From: an uncultured Bacteroidota bacterium
GTDB lineage: Bacteria > Bacteroidota > Bacteroidia > Chitinophagales > Saprospiraceae
Reading direction: 5' to 3'
Length of the DNA: 64,000 nt
Assembly: GCA_937872515.1 (NCBI GenBank)
Contig: CALMSX010000116.1
Coordinates: forward strand, 62,001 to 126,000
Shown here: piece after piece, positions 1-9,400 of the stretch
Layout of the letters: every line of letters begins with the position of its first letter
Numbering within the stretch: position 1 is the first letter of the stretch
Notes under the pieces: generated by a model
Told to the model about the DNA's origin: nothing
Databases searched by the model: none
Seen by the model: the letters and a program-made list of their open reading frames with translations, nothing else
Made by a program: the position numbers and the translations under genes

Positions 1-2718
1 ACAGGTACTACCGCAATTTCACTGGATGCCTTGGAAGAGTTGCAGTACAACATTACTCCTTTTGATGTAAAACAATCAGGCTTTGCAGGTGCTGGTATCA
101 ACTCTGTTACCCGTTCAGGAACCAATGAAATTTCAGGTTCAGCCTATTATTTTATGAAAAACAACGATTTGACAGGTAAAAAAGCCAATGGTTCAGATTT
201 GGCTCCTTTCACAGTTGATGAAAAAACTTTTGGTGCAAGATTGGGCGGACCCATCATCAAAAACAAGTTGTTTTATTTCGTAAACTTTGAAAATTTTGAA
301 AGTTCCAAACCCGCATTGGATTGGTCAATCAACAGGAATAACAATGCCGCTGGCAACATTTCAAGGGTAACAGAGGCAGACATGCAAGACTTGTCTGACT
401 TCATGAAAACCAATTTTGGTTTTGACTTAGGTGCCTTTGATGGATATAACAGCGACATTAAGAGTACCAAATACCTGGCTAGATTGGACTACAACTTGAG
501 TGACAAACACAAGTTGTCAGTACGTTACTCACACCATGATTCAGAATCAGAGCAAAGAATTTCTGATAGTAACAGTAGTAATACTGCCGGAAATGGTAAC
601 AGAACCAATCGATCATTGGCCATTTCTCCTGAAAACACTGGTTACATCATCGAAGACAATACCAGATCAATTGCGGTTGAATTGAACTCTTTGTTTAGTG
701 CTAAAATGTCTAACAACTTTATTGTTGGTTACAACAAACAATTGGAAGACAGACGTTACCGAACACAGGAGTTTCCTACCATCGACATTTTGAAAGACGG
801 TAACACCTATACTTCTATTGGTTTTGACCCATTCACTCCGGCCAACCAATTGAATTATTCAACCCTAAACATTACCAACAACCTGAGTTATTACATGAAC
901 AAGCACCAATTTACATTTGGATTGGCTGCTGAGTTCTTTAAGTCCAACAACGTATTTTTCCCTTCATCTAATGGAGTATATGTTTATAACTCAATTGATG
1001 ATTTTAAAACTGCGGCATTGGCATTCAAAAATGACCCAACCAACCCTGTTTCACCTGTTTCTGTAGCCAGGTACAATTTGAGGTACTCATTGCTTCCAAA
1101 CGGGCAGGATCCATTGCAGGTATTAAAGAGTTCAACTTATTCAGCTTACCTACAGGATGAAATTTTGGTTTCAAAAGACTTACAGGTTACAGTTGGTTTG
1201 AGGGCTGACTACTTTGGCTATGACAACTCAACTGCCAAGGATTTTTACAATCCTGTTGTTGGTGGGCTTACTTATAAGGATGAGAACGGTGCAGATCTTA
1301 AGATCAACACTTCTAACTTCCCTGAAGCAAACGTATTGTTGTCACCAAGATTGGGCTTAAACTACGACCTGAGTGGCGACAAGACATTCCAGATCAGGGG
1401 AGGAACAGGTATCTTCGTTTCCAGAATTCCACAGGTATTGGTTTCAAACCAGTTGGGTAACAACGGTGTGAACACCGCACTTATCAACGTAACGAATACT
1501 ACAGCATATCCATTTACCACAGATCCTACCAAGTTTATTCCTGAAACAACAGATATCACTAAGCTTCCGCCTTATGTTATCAATGCTTCAGACAACAACC
1601 TTAAAAATCCAACCATTTGGAAATCAAGTTTGGCTTTTGACAAAAAATTTGCAGGTGGATTTACCTTTACAGTTGAAGGTATTTACAACAAATTCTTAAG
1701 GGCACTTAGGTACATTGATGCCAACCTTAGAGCTGCAGACAGAGATTTTGTAGGTCCTGATACACGTGACAGGTTCCCTGCTTCCGGTTTATCAGGTGGA
1801 GCAGCCAGCACAGCCAGATTTATCAATGGTGCCACTACCAACGTATTTGTATTGAAAAATACTGACAAGGGAGATGCCTATACCCTTACTGCCAAACTTG
1901 AAAAAGTTTCAGACAAAGGTTTGGGAGGATTTGTAGGTTATACCTATGGATCTGCCAGAGACGTGCAACCGGTAGGAAGTACTGTTCAGGCCAACATTCC
2001 GGGAGTAAACGGACAAAACAACCTTGTTTTGGCCAATGGTGATGAGATGATCCAGCACAGGGTAGTAGGTTTCCTTAACTACAAGATCAACTACGGTGGT
2101 GACATGGGAGGAGCAACCAATATTTCATTGGGTATGATTTCTGGCTCAGGTTCTCCACTTTCTTACACCTATGGTGGTGATTACAATGGTGATGGTCAGT
2201 CATTCAACGATTTGATTTTTGTTCCTAACAAAGGATCTGACATCAAATTTGCTGACATCACAACAGGATCAGGTGCCAACCAGGTAGTATTGTTTACCGG
2301 TGCGCAGCAGCAGGAAGCATTTGAGAAGTTTATTGCCAACAGCGACTACCTGAATTCAAGAAGGGGTCAGTACGCAGAGAGAAACGGAGCGTTTTTCCCA
2401 TGGTTGACAAGATTTGACCTTACAGTAGCGCAGGATTTCTTCATCAAAGTTGGAGGAAAGAAAAATGCATTACAGATCAGGGCTGACATTTTCAACTTTG
2501 GTAACTTGTTGAACAACAAATGGGGTGTTGGCAATTTGACAACAACCGTAAACCCACTTACTTTTGCCAGTGTAGGCGCTGATGGAACGCCATCTGTCAG
2601 AATGGCTACCCAGGTAAAAGATGGCAAAACCATATTGTTGGAAGATTCATTTGTAAAAGCAGTGAATTTTGACAACGTATGGCAAATGCAATTGGGCTTG
2701 AGGTATACATTCAACTAA
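1..2718 (+). CDS. TonB-dependent outer-membrane receptor, Oar-like (5' end outside window)
   Basis: The frame is open from base 1, so the gene is cut at its 5' end; 905 residues are visible. The first visible part is the end of the plug domain, with the family-typical stretch SVTRSGTNEISGSAYYF, followed by a long beta-barrel with alternating aromatic strands and a closing strand ending GLRYTFN. The lack of the N-terminal carboxypeptidase-like domain and TonB box reflects the window edge. Large Bacteroidota receptors of this Oar/CarboxypepD_reg type sit in the outer membrane and import ligands, or sometimes act in adhesion or secretion; the substrate cannot be told from sequence. No SusD partner follows; instead a strong terminator closes the unit, so it is the last gene of its transcript. 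The family call is secure, the ligand is unknown. Confidence 0.9.
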   Translation, partial: TGTTAISLDALEELQYNITPFDVKQSGFAGAGINSVTRSGTNEISGSAYYFMKNNDLTGKKANGSDLAPFTVDEKTFGARLGGPIIKNKLFYFVNFENFESSKPALDWSINRNNNAAGNISRVTEADMQDLSDFMKTNFGFDLGAFDGYNSDIKSTKYLARLDYNLSDKHKLSVRYSHHDSESEQRISDSNSSNTAGNGNRTNRSLAISPENTGYIIEDNTRSIAVELNSLFSAKMSNNFIVGYNKQLEDRRYRTQEFPTIDILKDGNTYTSIGFDPFTPANQLNYSTLNITNNLSYYMNKHQFTFGLAAEFFKSNNVFFPSSNGVYVYNSIDDFKTAALAFKNDPTNPVSPVSVARYNLRYSLLPNGQDPLQVLKSSTYSAYLQDEILVSKDLQVTVGLRADYFGYDNSTAKDFYNPVVGGLTYKDENGADLKINTSNFPEANVLLSPRLGLNYDLSGDKTFQIRGGTGIFVSRIPQVLVSNQLGNNGVNTALINVTNTTAYPFTTDPTKFIPETTDITKLPPYVINASDNNLKNPTIWKSSLAFDKKFAGGFTFTVEGIYNKFLRALRYIDANLRAADRDFVGPDTRDRFPASGLSGGAASTARFINGATTNVFVLKNTDKGDAYTLTAKLEKVSDKGLGGFVGYTYGSARDVQPVGSTVQANIPGVNGQNNLVLANGDEMIQHRVVGFLNYKINYGGDMGGATNISLGMISGSGSPLSYTYGGDYNGDGQSFNDLIFVPNKGSDIKFADITTGSGANQVVLFTGAQQQEAFEKFIANSDYLNSRRGQYAERNGAFFPWLTRFDLTVAQDFFIKVGGKKNALQIRADIFNFGNLLNNKWGVGNLTTTVNPLTFASVGADGTPSVRMATQVKDGKTILLEDSFVKAVNFDNVWQMQLGLRYTFN

Positions 2719-2736
2719 TCAATCCTAACTAAAAAT

Positions 2737-2768
2737 AAAGGCCTGTCGGTTTTCCGGCGGGCCTTTTT
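2737..2768 (+). terminator. Rho-independent terminator after the TonB receptor
   Basis: A 13-bp stem (AAAGGCCTGTCGG pairing with CCGGCGGGCCTTT through two G-U wobbles), a TTTT loop and a following T run lie 18 bases after the receptor stop codon. It separates the receptor from the dnaB unit. Confidence 0.9.
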
Positions 2769-3087
2769 CATTTATATACATTTCCCTTCTACTTTCCAAC
2801 ATCTTTCCACTTGGTTGAAATGGAAGGAAAGGTTTTATCGCCCCATTGGCTTCCAACTTACATTAGGTTTTAATTTAATGTGTAAGATTTGAGTAAATGC
2901 GCTAAGTGGCTTTAAATTGTTAAAAAACATATATGATAAAATAACAATATAAATAGCTCCTTAGGTCTAAAAAACAGTCAGGCGCTCACGGGGTAAAAAA
3001 GAGTTATCCACAGCATATGGGAACTTTCCACAAGGTTTTCCACTTTTAATGTTTAATTATATTATGGTAATTGGTCATGTAAATACG

Positions 3088-3095
3088 TAGCTTTG
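3088..3095 (+). promoter_or_regulatory. Putative -7 promoter element for dnaB
   Basis: TAGCTTTG matches the Bacteroidota -7 consensus TAnnTTTG. No clear -33 TTTG was found at the expected 19-21 bp spacing. Transcription would start near 3101-3103, giving a leader of about 105 bases. Confidence 0.5.
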
Positions 3096-3210
3096 TGCCA
3101 CATCTGAAATTGCCGTATTTAGGGCAGTTGCGGTCAGATGAGCCAGCCCGGAAGAAAAATCTAAACAGTGCAAAATCAGAACGTTACTAACATTTTAGCC
3201 GATTGATCTA

Positions 3211-4767
3211 ATGTCAGAGAACACCAACAAGTTGAAACCCATAGCCGGAGGTAGTTATAGTCCCATAAAACTGGACGACGACCTCAATAAAATTATGACC
3301 GGCAGGATTCAACCCCAGGCCATTCCCCTTGAGGAGGCTGTGCTGGGTTCTATTCTTATTGACAAAGATGGCATGCCTGCCATTGTCGAAATTCTCAGAA
3401 AAGAGTCATTTTACTTAAAGGCGCATCAGACGATTTTTGAGACCATGATGGACCTTTTTGGCAAGCAGCAGCCCATCGATTTGCTTACCGTTCACGAAGC
3501 ATTGAACAAGGGGGGTAAACTTGAAGAAATTGGTGGTGTGGGTTATCTGATTGAATTGGGCAACAAAGTTGGTTCTGCCGCCAATATCGAATTCCACGCC
3601 AGGATCATTGCTCAAAAATTTATCCAAAGAGAATTGATCAGGGTTTCTACCGAAGTGATCAGAAACTCATTTGAGGATTCAATGGACGTCCTTGAAATCC
3701 TTGACGAGGCGGAGAGGGGCTTATATAACATTACAGACCAAAACCTCAATACAGGTTATGAATCGCTGTCTTCATTGGTGGTTCAGGCGCAGAAAGAAAT
3801 AGAAAAAACCAGCCAGCAGGGAAGTGAACTTACAGGTGTTACCTCCGGATTCAGGAGCCTTGACAAGATGACAAACGGCTGGCAGCCTTCAGATTTTATC
3901 ATTGTGGCGGCGAGGCCGGGTATGGGAAAGACGGCTTTTACGCTGAGCATGGCTAAAAATGCAGCAGCCAACGGGCAAGGTGTAGCTGTGTTCTCATTGG
4001 AGATGGCCAGCGTACAATTGGTACAACGTTTGATTTCTGCCGAAGCCGAAATTGGTTCATCTAAACTTAGAAACGGTAAGTTGGATGATGGTGAATGGAC
4101 CAAGTTGCATGCCGCTGTTGATAAACTTTCACAGCTGCCCATGTACATCGACGACACGCCGGCGATCAACATCTTTGAATTGAGAGCCAAGTGTAGGAGG
4201 CTAAAACAAAATCATGACATTTCGATGATCATCATCGATTACCTTCAATTGATGACCGCGGCTCCCAATGAAAAAAGAGGAAACCGGGAACAGGAAATTT
4301 CTTCCATATCCAGGTCATTAAAAAGTTTGGCCAAAGAATTGCATGTACCTGTTATCGCCTTATCACAATTATCAAGGGCCGTAGAAACAAGGGGTGGCGA
4401 AAAGAGGCCTCAACTTTCGGATTTGAGGGAATCAGGAGCCATTGAGCAGGATGCTGATATTGTTACCTTTATCTACCGTCCTGATTACTATGGCCTGGAA
4501 GAAGGAGGTAGTTTTGATACACCCAAAGACATTGCAGAAATCATCCTTGCCAAACACAGAAATGGGGGCTTGGGTACTGTAAATCTGAGGTTTATAGGTG
4601 AGTACACCAAATTTGAAGATCCGGGAGAATCCGGATTTGTGGGAGGTGATTTTGGCAACCCGTTTGGTACAGATAACTTTAACGCCATGATTACCCGTCC
4701 GTCCAGATTGAATACCGGAGACGTAAACGATGCGGATGGTTTTGGTGATACTAACATTCCATTTTAA
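3211..4767 (+). CDS. dnaB: Replicative DNA helicase DnaB
   Basis: 518 residues, within the usual range for DnaB and without an intein. The DnaB N-terminal domain (about residues 30-135, beginning near PLEEAVLGSIL) is followed by the RecA-like helicase core. The Walker A motif ARPGMGKT is near residue 235, the Walker B segment IIIDYLQLM near 340, and the DLRESGAIEQDAD and KHRNGG motifs follow. DnaB forms the hexameric ring that unwinds DNA ahead of the replisome and recruits primase. The ATG start sits after a roughly 100-base leader and a DnaA-box-like cluster. The pseudouridine synthase gene follows 10 bases after the stop, so they are probably cotranscribed. Confidence 0.97.
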   Translation: MSENTNKLKPIAGGSYSPIKLDDDLNKIMTGRIQPQAIPLEEAVLGSILIDKDGMPAIVEILRKESFYLKAHQTIFETMMDLFGKQQPIDLLTVHEALNKGGKLEEIGGVGYLIELGNKVGSAANIEFHARIIAQKFIQRELIRVSTEVIRNSFEDSMDVLEILDEAERGLYNITDQNLNTGYESLSSLVVQAQKEIEKTSQQGSELTGVTSGFRSLDKMTNGWQPSDFIIVAARPGMGKTAFTLSMAKNAAANGQGVAVFSLEMASVQLVQRLISAEAEIGSSKLRNGKLDDGEWTKLHAAVDKLSQLPMYIDDTPAINIFELRAKCRRLKQNHDISMIIIDYLQLMTAAPNEKRGNREQEISSISRSLKSLAKELHVPVIALSQLSRAVETRGGEKRPQLSDLRESGAIEQDADIVTFIYRPDYYGLEEGGSFDTPKDIAEIILAKHRNGGLGTVNLRFIGEYTKFEDPGESGFVGGDFGNPFGTDNFNAMITRPSRLNTGDVNDADGFGDTNIPF

Positions 4768-4777
4768 GTTTTAGCAA

Positions 4778-6286
4778 ATGCGCCCTAAAAAAGACAATCC
4801 CGGAGCGGGAAAGAAAAAAAAACCAGCGGTCAAAAGTCCGTTTGAGAAGTTTTTTATTAAAAAAAATAAAGAGGAAGAGACAGAATTACCTACCCAAAGA
4901 AGGAGAAGGTCTGCCCCAGATAAAGACGAAACCCGCCCGGACAGGAGTCCAGGCAAGGATGATTCACGCCCCGGAAGGAGTAGTAGGAGAGACGATGCCC
5001 GACCCGAAAAAAGCCCAAGAAGGGACGACGACCGCCCCGCAAGAAGCCTCAAAAGAGACGATTCCCGATCAGAAAGGAGTCCCAGAAGGGATGATGCCAG
5101 ACCGGAAAGAAGTCCCAGGAGGGATGACGACCGCCCCTCAAGAAGCCTCAAAAGAGATGATTCCCGATCAGAAAGAAGTCCCAGGAGGGATGACGACCGC
5201 CCCGAAAGAAGCCTCAAAAGAGACGATTCCCGATCAGAAAGGAGTCCCAGAAGGGAGGATTCCCGACCCGAAAGAAGTCCCAGGAGGGATGATTCTCGCT
5301 CAGATAGGAGCAGCAGAAGTGGAGACAGCAGAGGAGGCAAGACCTCTTTTGGCGGAGAAAGAAAGAGGGCAGATTTTGGTCCAAAGCGTGAGTTTAAGCC
5401 CAAGGAAAGAGAAGAAAGACCTGGAGCAGACAGGAAGCCCAGGCTCTTTGATGAGAATTTTTTTAACCGACCAAGGGCCTTTGATAGAGAAGAAGAAGAG
5501 ACAGCCGAACCCAAAGAAAGATATGCTGGTGCAAAAAAAGCAGCAGATAGGAATGAAATTATTCGTTTGAATAAATTTATTGCACAATCGGGTATCTGTT
5601 CTCGTCGAAAGGCGGCTGAAATGGTGAAAGCAGGTGAAATAATGGTCAATGGCGAAGTCAATACCAATCCTGCTTATGAAACCCAGGAGCAAGACATTAT
5701 AACGTATAAGGGAGAGGTGGTAAAAAAGGAGGAAAAACTGATTTATGTCCTGCTTAATAAGCCTAAAAATTTTATTACCACAGCAGAGGATGAAAAAGGA
5801 AGAAAAACCGTTCTGGACCTGGTAAAAGATAGGTACACAGAAAGACTCTTTCCTGTAGGCAGGTTAGACAGAAACACTACCGGCTTGATTTTATTGACCA
5901 ATGACGGGGCTCTGGCTAAAAAACTGTCACATCCCAGTCACCAGATCAAAAAAATATACCACGTTGAGCTGGACAAGAACCTTAAAACTTCAGATTTGGA
6001 TAAAATCAAAGAGGGGATCCAGTTGGAGGATGGACCAGCTGAAGTAGATGCCGTAGATTACATTGAATCCGGCAAAAAAAATGAGATAGGCATTGAAATC
6101 CATAGTGGTAAAAACAGGATTGTACGTAGGATTTTTGAATCTTTAGGTTACGAAGTGGTTAAACTGGATCGCACCTATTTTGCGGGACTTACCAAAAAAG
6201 ATTTGCCCAGGGGTTTTTCGCGAGAACTCATAGAAAAGGAAATCATCATGCTTCGTCACTTTACCAATCGAAGAAAAGAAAGCTAA
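4778..6286 (+). CDS. rluB: RluB/RsuA-family pseudouridine synthase with repetitive charged N-terminal tail
   Basis: 502 residues. The C-terminal half (from about residue 260) is a standard RsuA/RluB enzyme: an S4 RNA-binding domain (RLNKFIAQSGICSRRKAAEMV), then the catalytic core with GRLDRNTTGLILLTNDG around residue 360, where the Asp is the nucleophile. It isomerises a uridine in rRNA; RluB of E. coli acts on 23S rRNA position 2605, but the site here is inferred only from family. The first 260 residues are low-complexity, Lys/Arg/Asp/Ser-rich, and include twelve 11-residue units of the form DDxRxxRSxxR (residues 50-181). Charged tails occur on this enzyme in other Bacteroidota and probably bind RNA. 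RluB rather than RluE/RluF is the likeliest subfamily. Cotranscribed with dnaB. Confidence 0.85.
   Translation: MRPKKDNPGAGKKKKPAVKSPFEKFFIKKNKEEETELPTQRRRRSAPDKDETRPDRSPGKDDSRPGRSSRRDDARPEKSPRRDDDRPARSLKRDDSRSERSPRRDDARPERSPRRDDDRPSRSLKRDDSRSERSPRRDDDRPERSLKRDDSRSERSPRREDSRPERSPRRDDSRSDRSSRSGDSRGGKTSFGGERKRADFGPKREFKPKEREERPGADRKPRLFDENFFNRPRAFDREEEETAEPKERYAGAKKAADRNEIIRLNKFIAQSGICSRRKAAEMVKAGEIMVNGEVNTNPAYETQEQDIITYKGEVVKKEEKLIYVLLNKPKNFITTAEDEKGRKTVLDLVKDRYTERLFPVGRLDRNTTGLILLTNDGALAKKLSHPSHQIKKIYHVELDKNLKTSDLDKIKEGIQLEDGPAEVDAVDYIESGKKNEIGIEIHSGKNRIVRRIFESLGYEVVKLDRTYFAGLTKKDLPRGFSRELIEKEIIMLRHFTNRRKES
4925..5320 (+). repeat. 33-bp tandem repeat array inside rluB (12 units)
   Basis: Twelve in-frame 33-bp units encode DDSRSERSPRR-type 11-mers. 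Neighbouring units are very close at the DNA level, for instance the recurring segments coding SERSPRRDD and DRPxRSLKR, which alternate as higher-order pairs. This suggests expansion by unequal recombination or slippage. The arrangement also produces long artefactual open frames on both strands. Confidence 0.9.
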
Positions 6287-6423
6287 ATGGGTGGTTACAT
6301 TGATGCCGACAAACCATTTTCCTGGAGTTGAATAAAAAGGAAAGACCAGAAGGGCTGTAAAAAAATGAAAGGAGCTGCATTTTTATAAATGGTTGAAAAG
6401 TAAATATTTACCTTCATCTTCGC

Positions 6424-6431
6424 TATCTTTG
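6424..6431 (+). promoter_or_regulatory. Putative -7 promoter element for metH
   Basis: TATCTTTG matches TAnnTTTG and ends only 6 bases before the best metH ATG (6438), so the transcript would be leaderless or nearly so. No convincing -33 element at standard spacing and no recognisable SAM or cobalamin riboswitch in the 150-bp gap. Confidence 0.55.
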
Positions 6432-6437
6432 CAGCCT

Positions 6438-9400
6438 ATGATCAGGAAAGAATTACAAACTTTATTAGAACAAAGAGTGCTGGTTTTAGACGGGGCCATG
6501 GGGACCATGATCCAGCGCTATCAATTGAATGAGCAGGATTTCAGGGGTGAACAATTTAAAGATTCGCCAAAAGACCTGAAGGGCAACAACGACCTTTTGA
6601 GCGTTACGAGGCCCGATATCATCAAAGAAATACACATGGCCTATCTGGAGGCAGGTTCAGATATCATTGAGACCAACACCTTCAGTGGTACCCGAATTGC
6701 CCAGGCTGATTACAGCATGGAAAAAGCCGTATATGCCATCAACTTTGAATCCGCTAAAATAGCGAGAGAGTGTACCGATGCCTATTTCCTAAAGACGGGT
6801 AAAAAGACCTATGTTGCCGGTGCTATGGGGCCAACCAATAGAACTGCCTCCATATCACCGGACGTAAACAATCCGGGTTACAGGGCTGTGAGTTTTGATG
6901 AGTTGCGAGATGCTTATTATGAGCAAGCAAAGGCCTTGATGGCAGGTGGAGTACATTTGCTTATGGTAGAAACCATCTTTGACACCCTCAACGCCAAGGC
7001 TGCTATTTTTGCGATTGAGCAACTCAAGGAAGACCAGGGTCAGGACATACCTGTGATTATTTCGGGCACCATTACAGATGCCAGTGGAAGGACCCTTAGC
7101 GGTCAGACCGTTTCTGCTTTTTATTATTCTGTAGCCCATGCCAAGCCCATTGCCATTGGTCTCAACTGTGCTTTGGGTGCAAAAGAAATGCGGCCGCACT
7201 TAAAAGAATTGGCAGATATCAGTCAATTTTACATAAGTGCCTATCCCAATGCCGGCCTTCCCAACGAGTTGGGGGCCTATGATCAGAGTCCGGAGGAAAT
7301 GAAGACCTACATCCGGGATTTTGTGCAAAGCAACTATGTTAACATTGTTGGTGGTTGTTGTGGAACCACGCCAGACCACATCAGGGCGATGGCAAATGCA
7401 GTAAAGGATTTGCCTGCGAGGAGCCTGCCGAAGGTGGAAAAATTATCCGCCTACTCCGGCTTAGAGGCTTTAGTGGTAAGGCCGGACCTTAATTTTATCA
7501 ACATCGGAGAACGCACCAACGTAACCGGAAGTAAGATGTTTGCCCGATTGGTGCTGGAAGGAAAGTATCCGGAGGCCCTGGTGGTAGCCAGACAGCAAGT
7601 AGAAGCCGGTGCTCAGATCATTGACGTCAACATGGATGAAGCCCTGCTGGACAGTGAAAAGGCCATGGAAACTTTTTTGCACCTGGTAATGGCAGAACCC
7701 GATATTGCCAGGGTGCCCGTAATGATAGACAGCAGCAAATGGACTGTAATAGAAGCAGGACTCAAATGTGTGCAGGGCAAGTGTATCATCAATTCCATTT
7801 CGCTCAAAGAAGGCAAAGAAACTTTTGTGCACCATGCCCGGCTTGCACATAAATACGGTGCGGCTGTGGTAGTGATGGCATTTGATGAGGCCGGACAGGC
7901 AGATACCATAGAAAGAAAGGTGTCAATATGTAAACGGGCATATGATATATTGGTAGATGAAGTAGGGATGGAGCCCACCGACATCATTTTTGATCCCAAT
8001 ATTTTTGCAGTGGCGACCGGAATCAAGGAACACAACGAGTATGCACTTTACTTTGTAGAGGCATGTCGTCAGATCAAGTCCCTTTGTCCGGGTGTAAAAA
8101 TAAGTGGTGGAGTGAGCAATATCTCATTTTCATTCCGGGGTAATGATAAAGTCAGGGAGGCCATGCACACTGCCTTTTTGTACCACGCCATCAAAGCAGG
8201 CATGGACATGGGCATAGTCAACGCCGGTATGATTGAAGTATACGAAGAAGTAGAACCAGATTTGCTGGTGAAAGTAGAAGACGTGCTTTTTAACCGAAAC
8301 GAAGGTGCAACAGAGGCCCTGATCACTTATGCAGAAAACATCAAGGGTGGGGGCAAGGTTATTCAAAAAGATGAGGCCTGGAGAAATGGAACCGTCCAGG
8401 AACGAATTACCCATGCACTGGTAAAGGGCATTACCTCCCATATAGAAGAAGATGTTGAAGAGGCAAGATCGGAATACACGGCGTCCTTAAAAATCATTGA
8501 AGGACCGCTCATGGATGGCATGAATGTGGTGGGCGATTTGTTTGGTAGCGGGAAGATGTTTTTACCCCAGGTAGTTAAAAGTGCCCGGGTAATGAAGCAG
8601 GCGGTTGCCTATCTGACCCCTTACATAGAAGCAGAGAAAAAAGACAATGCGAGCACCTCAAAGGGAAAAATCCTAATGGCTACCGTGAAAGGAGATGTGC
8701 ACGATATTGGCAAAAACATTGTGGGAGTAGTATTGGCCTGTAATGCCTATGAGATCATCGATCTGGGCGTCATGGTGCCTACCGCCCGCATTTTGGAGGA
8801 GGCTATAAAACACAAGGTAGACATGATTGGCCTGAGTGGCTTAATCACGCCTTCACTTGAAGAAATGTCGGGGGTAGCCAGGGAAATGCAACGATTGGGG
8901 CTAAAACTACCTCTACTGATAGGAGGCGCTACCACTTCCAAGACCCATACGGCATTAAAAATAGATACAGAATATGATGGACCCGTTATCCATGTTTTGG
9001 ATGCCAGTAGAAGTGTAACGGTAGCGGGGAATTTGTTGTCAGGCGAAGAAGGTCTGACAGCTGCCTTTGTCCAACAATTTAAGTCTGAATATGCGTCGAT
9101 CCGAGAGCAACGAGCTTCCGGAAAATATGATAAAAACTACATCAGTTTGGAAGAGGCCAATAGCCAAAAAGTTAAAATCAACTGGCAGGACTATAAAACG
9201 TTTGTCCCACAAAAAGGCGGAGTAAATACAGAAGAAATAGAAGTAGATGCGTTGATTCCATATATTGATTGGACACCGTTTTTTCAAAGCTGGCAATTGG
9301 CCGGAAAATATCCAGCCATCCTGAAAGACCAGATAGTAGGAAAAGAAGCTACGGAGTTGTTTGAAAATGCAAAATCCATGTTGGAGACCATATCAAATGA

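Larger units (their letters stand above)
2719..3210. other. Intergenic region upstream of dnaB with DnaA-box-like sites
   Basis: This 492-bp gap has no gene. After the terminator comes an AT-rich stretch (about 2905-2960), then three same-strand DnaA-box-like 9-mers: TTATCCACA at 3004-3012 (a perfect match to TTWTNCACA), CTTTCCACA at 3024-3032 and TTTTCCACT at 3036-3044 (one mismatch each). A -7-like TAGCTTTG lies at 3088-3095. The untranslated leader then holds a 7-bp inverted repeat, CATCTGA (3101-3107) with TCAGATG (3134-3140). The arrangement fits either DnaA control of dnaB or a replication-origin-like element; nothing here distinguishes them. Confidence 0.55.

Noticed and set aside
2719..3210. 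Confident chromosomal origin of replication
   Set aside because: Three DnaA-box-like sites are suggestive, but gene orientation does not change, dnaA is not nearby and GC skew could not be computed; kept only as a candidate.
4925..5320. Possible CRISPR-like array
   Set aside because: Repeats are contiguous, in frame and without unique spacers; they are coding repeats.
4842..5570. 242-residue + strand open frame inside the pseudouridine synthase gene
   Set aside because: Another frame through the same repeats, lacking stops only because of the repeat composition; the true frame has S4 and catalytic motifs.
4771..5667. 298-residue open frame on the minus strand rich in Leu and Ser
   Set aside because: It mirrors the 33-bp repeats of the pseudouridine synthase tail; its repetitive LLSDRESSL pattern is the antisense translation of the repeats.
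6287..6437. SAM or cobalamin riboswitch before metH
   Set aside because: The gap is only 150 bp, shows no recognisable aptamer core and the promoter element lies at its very end.
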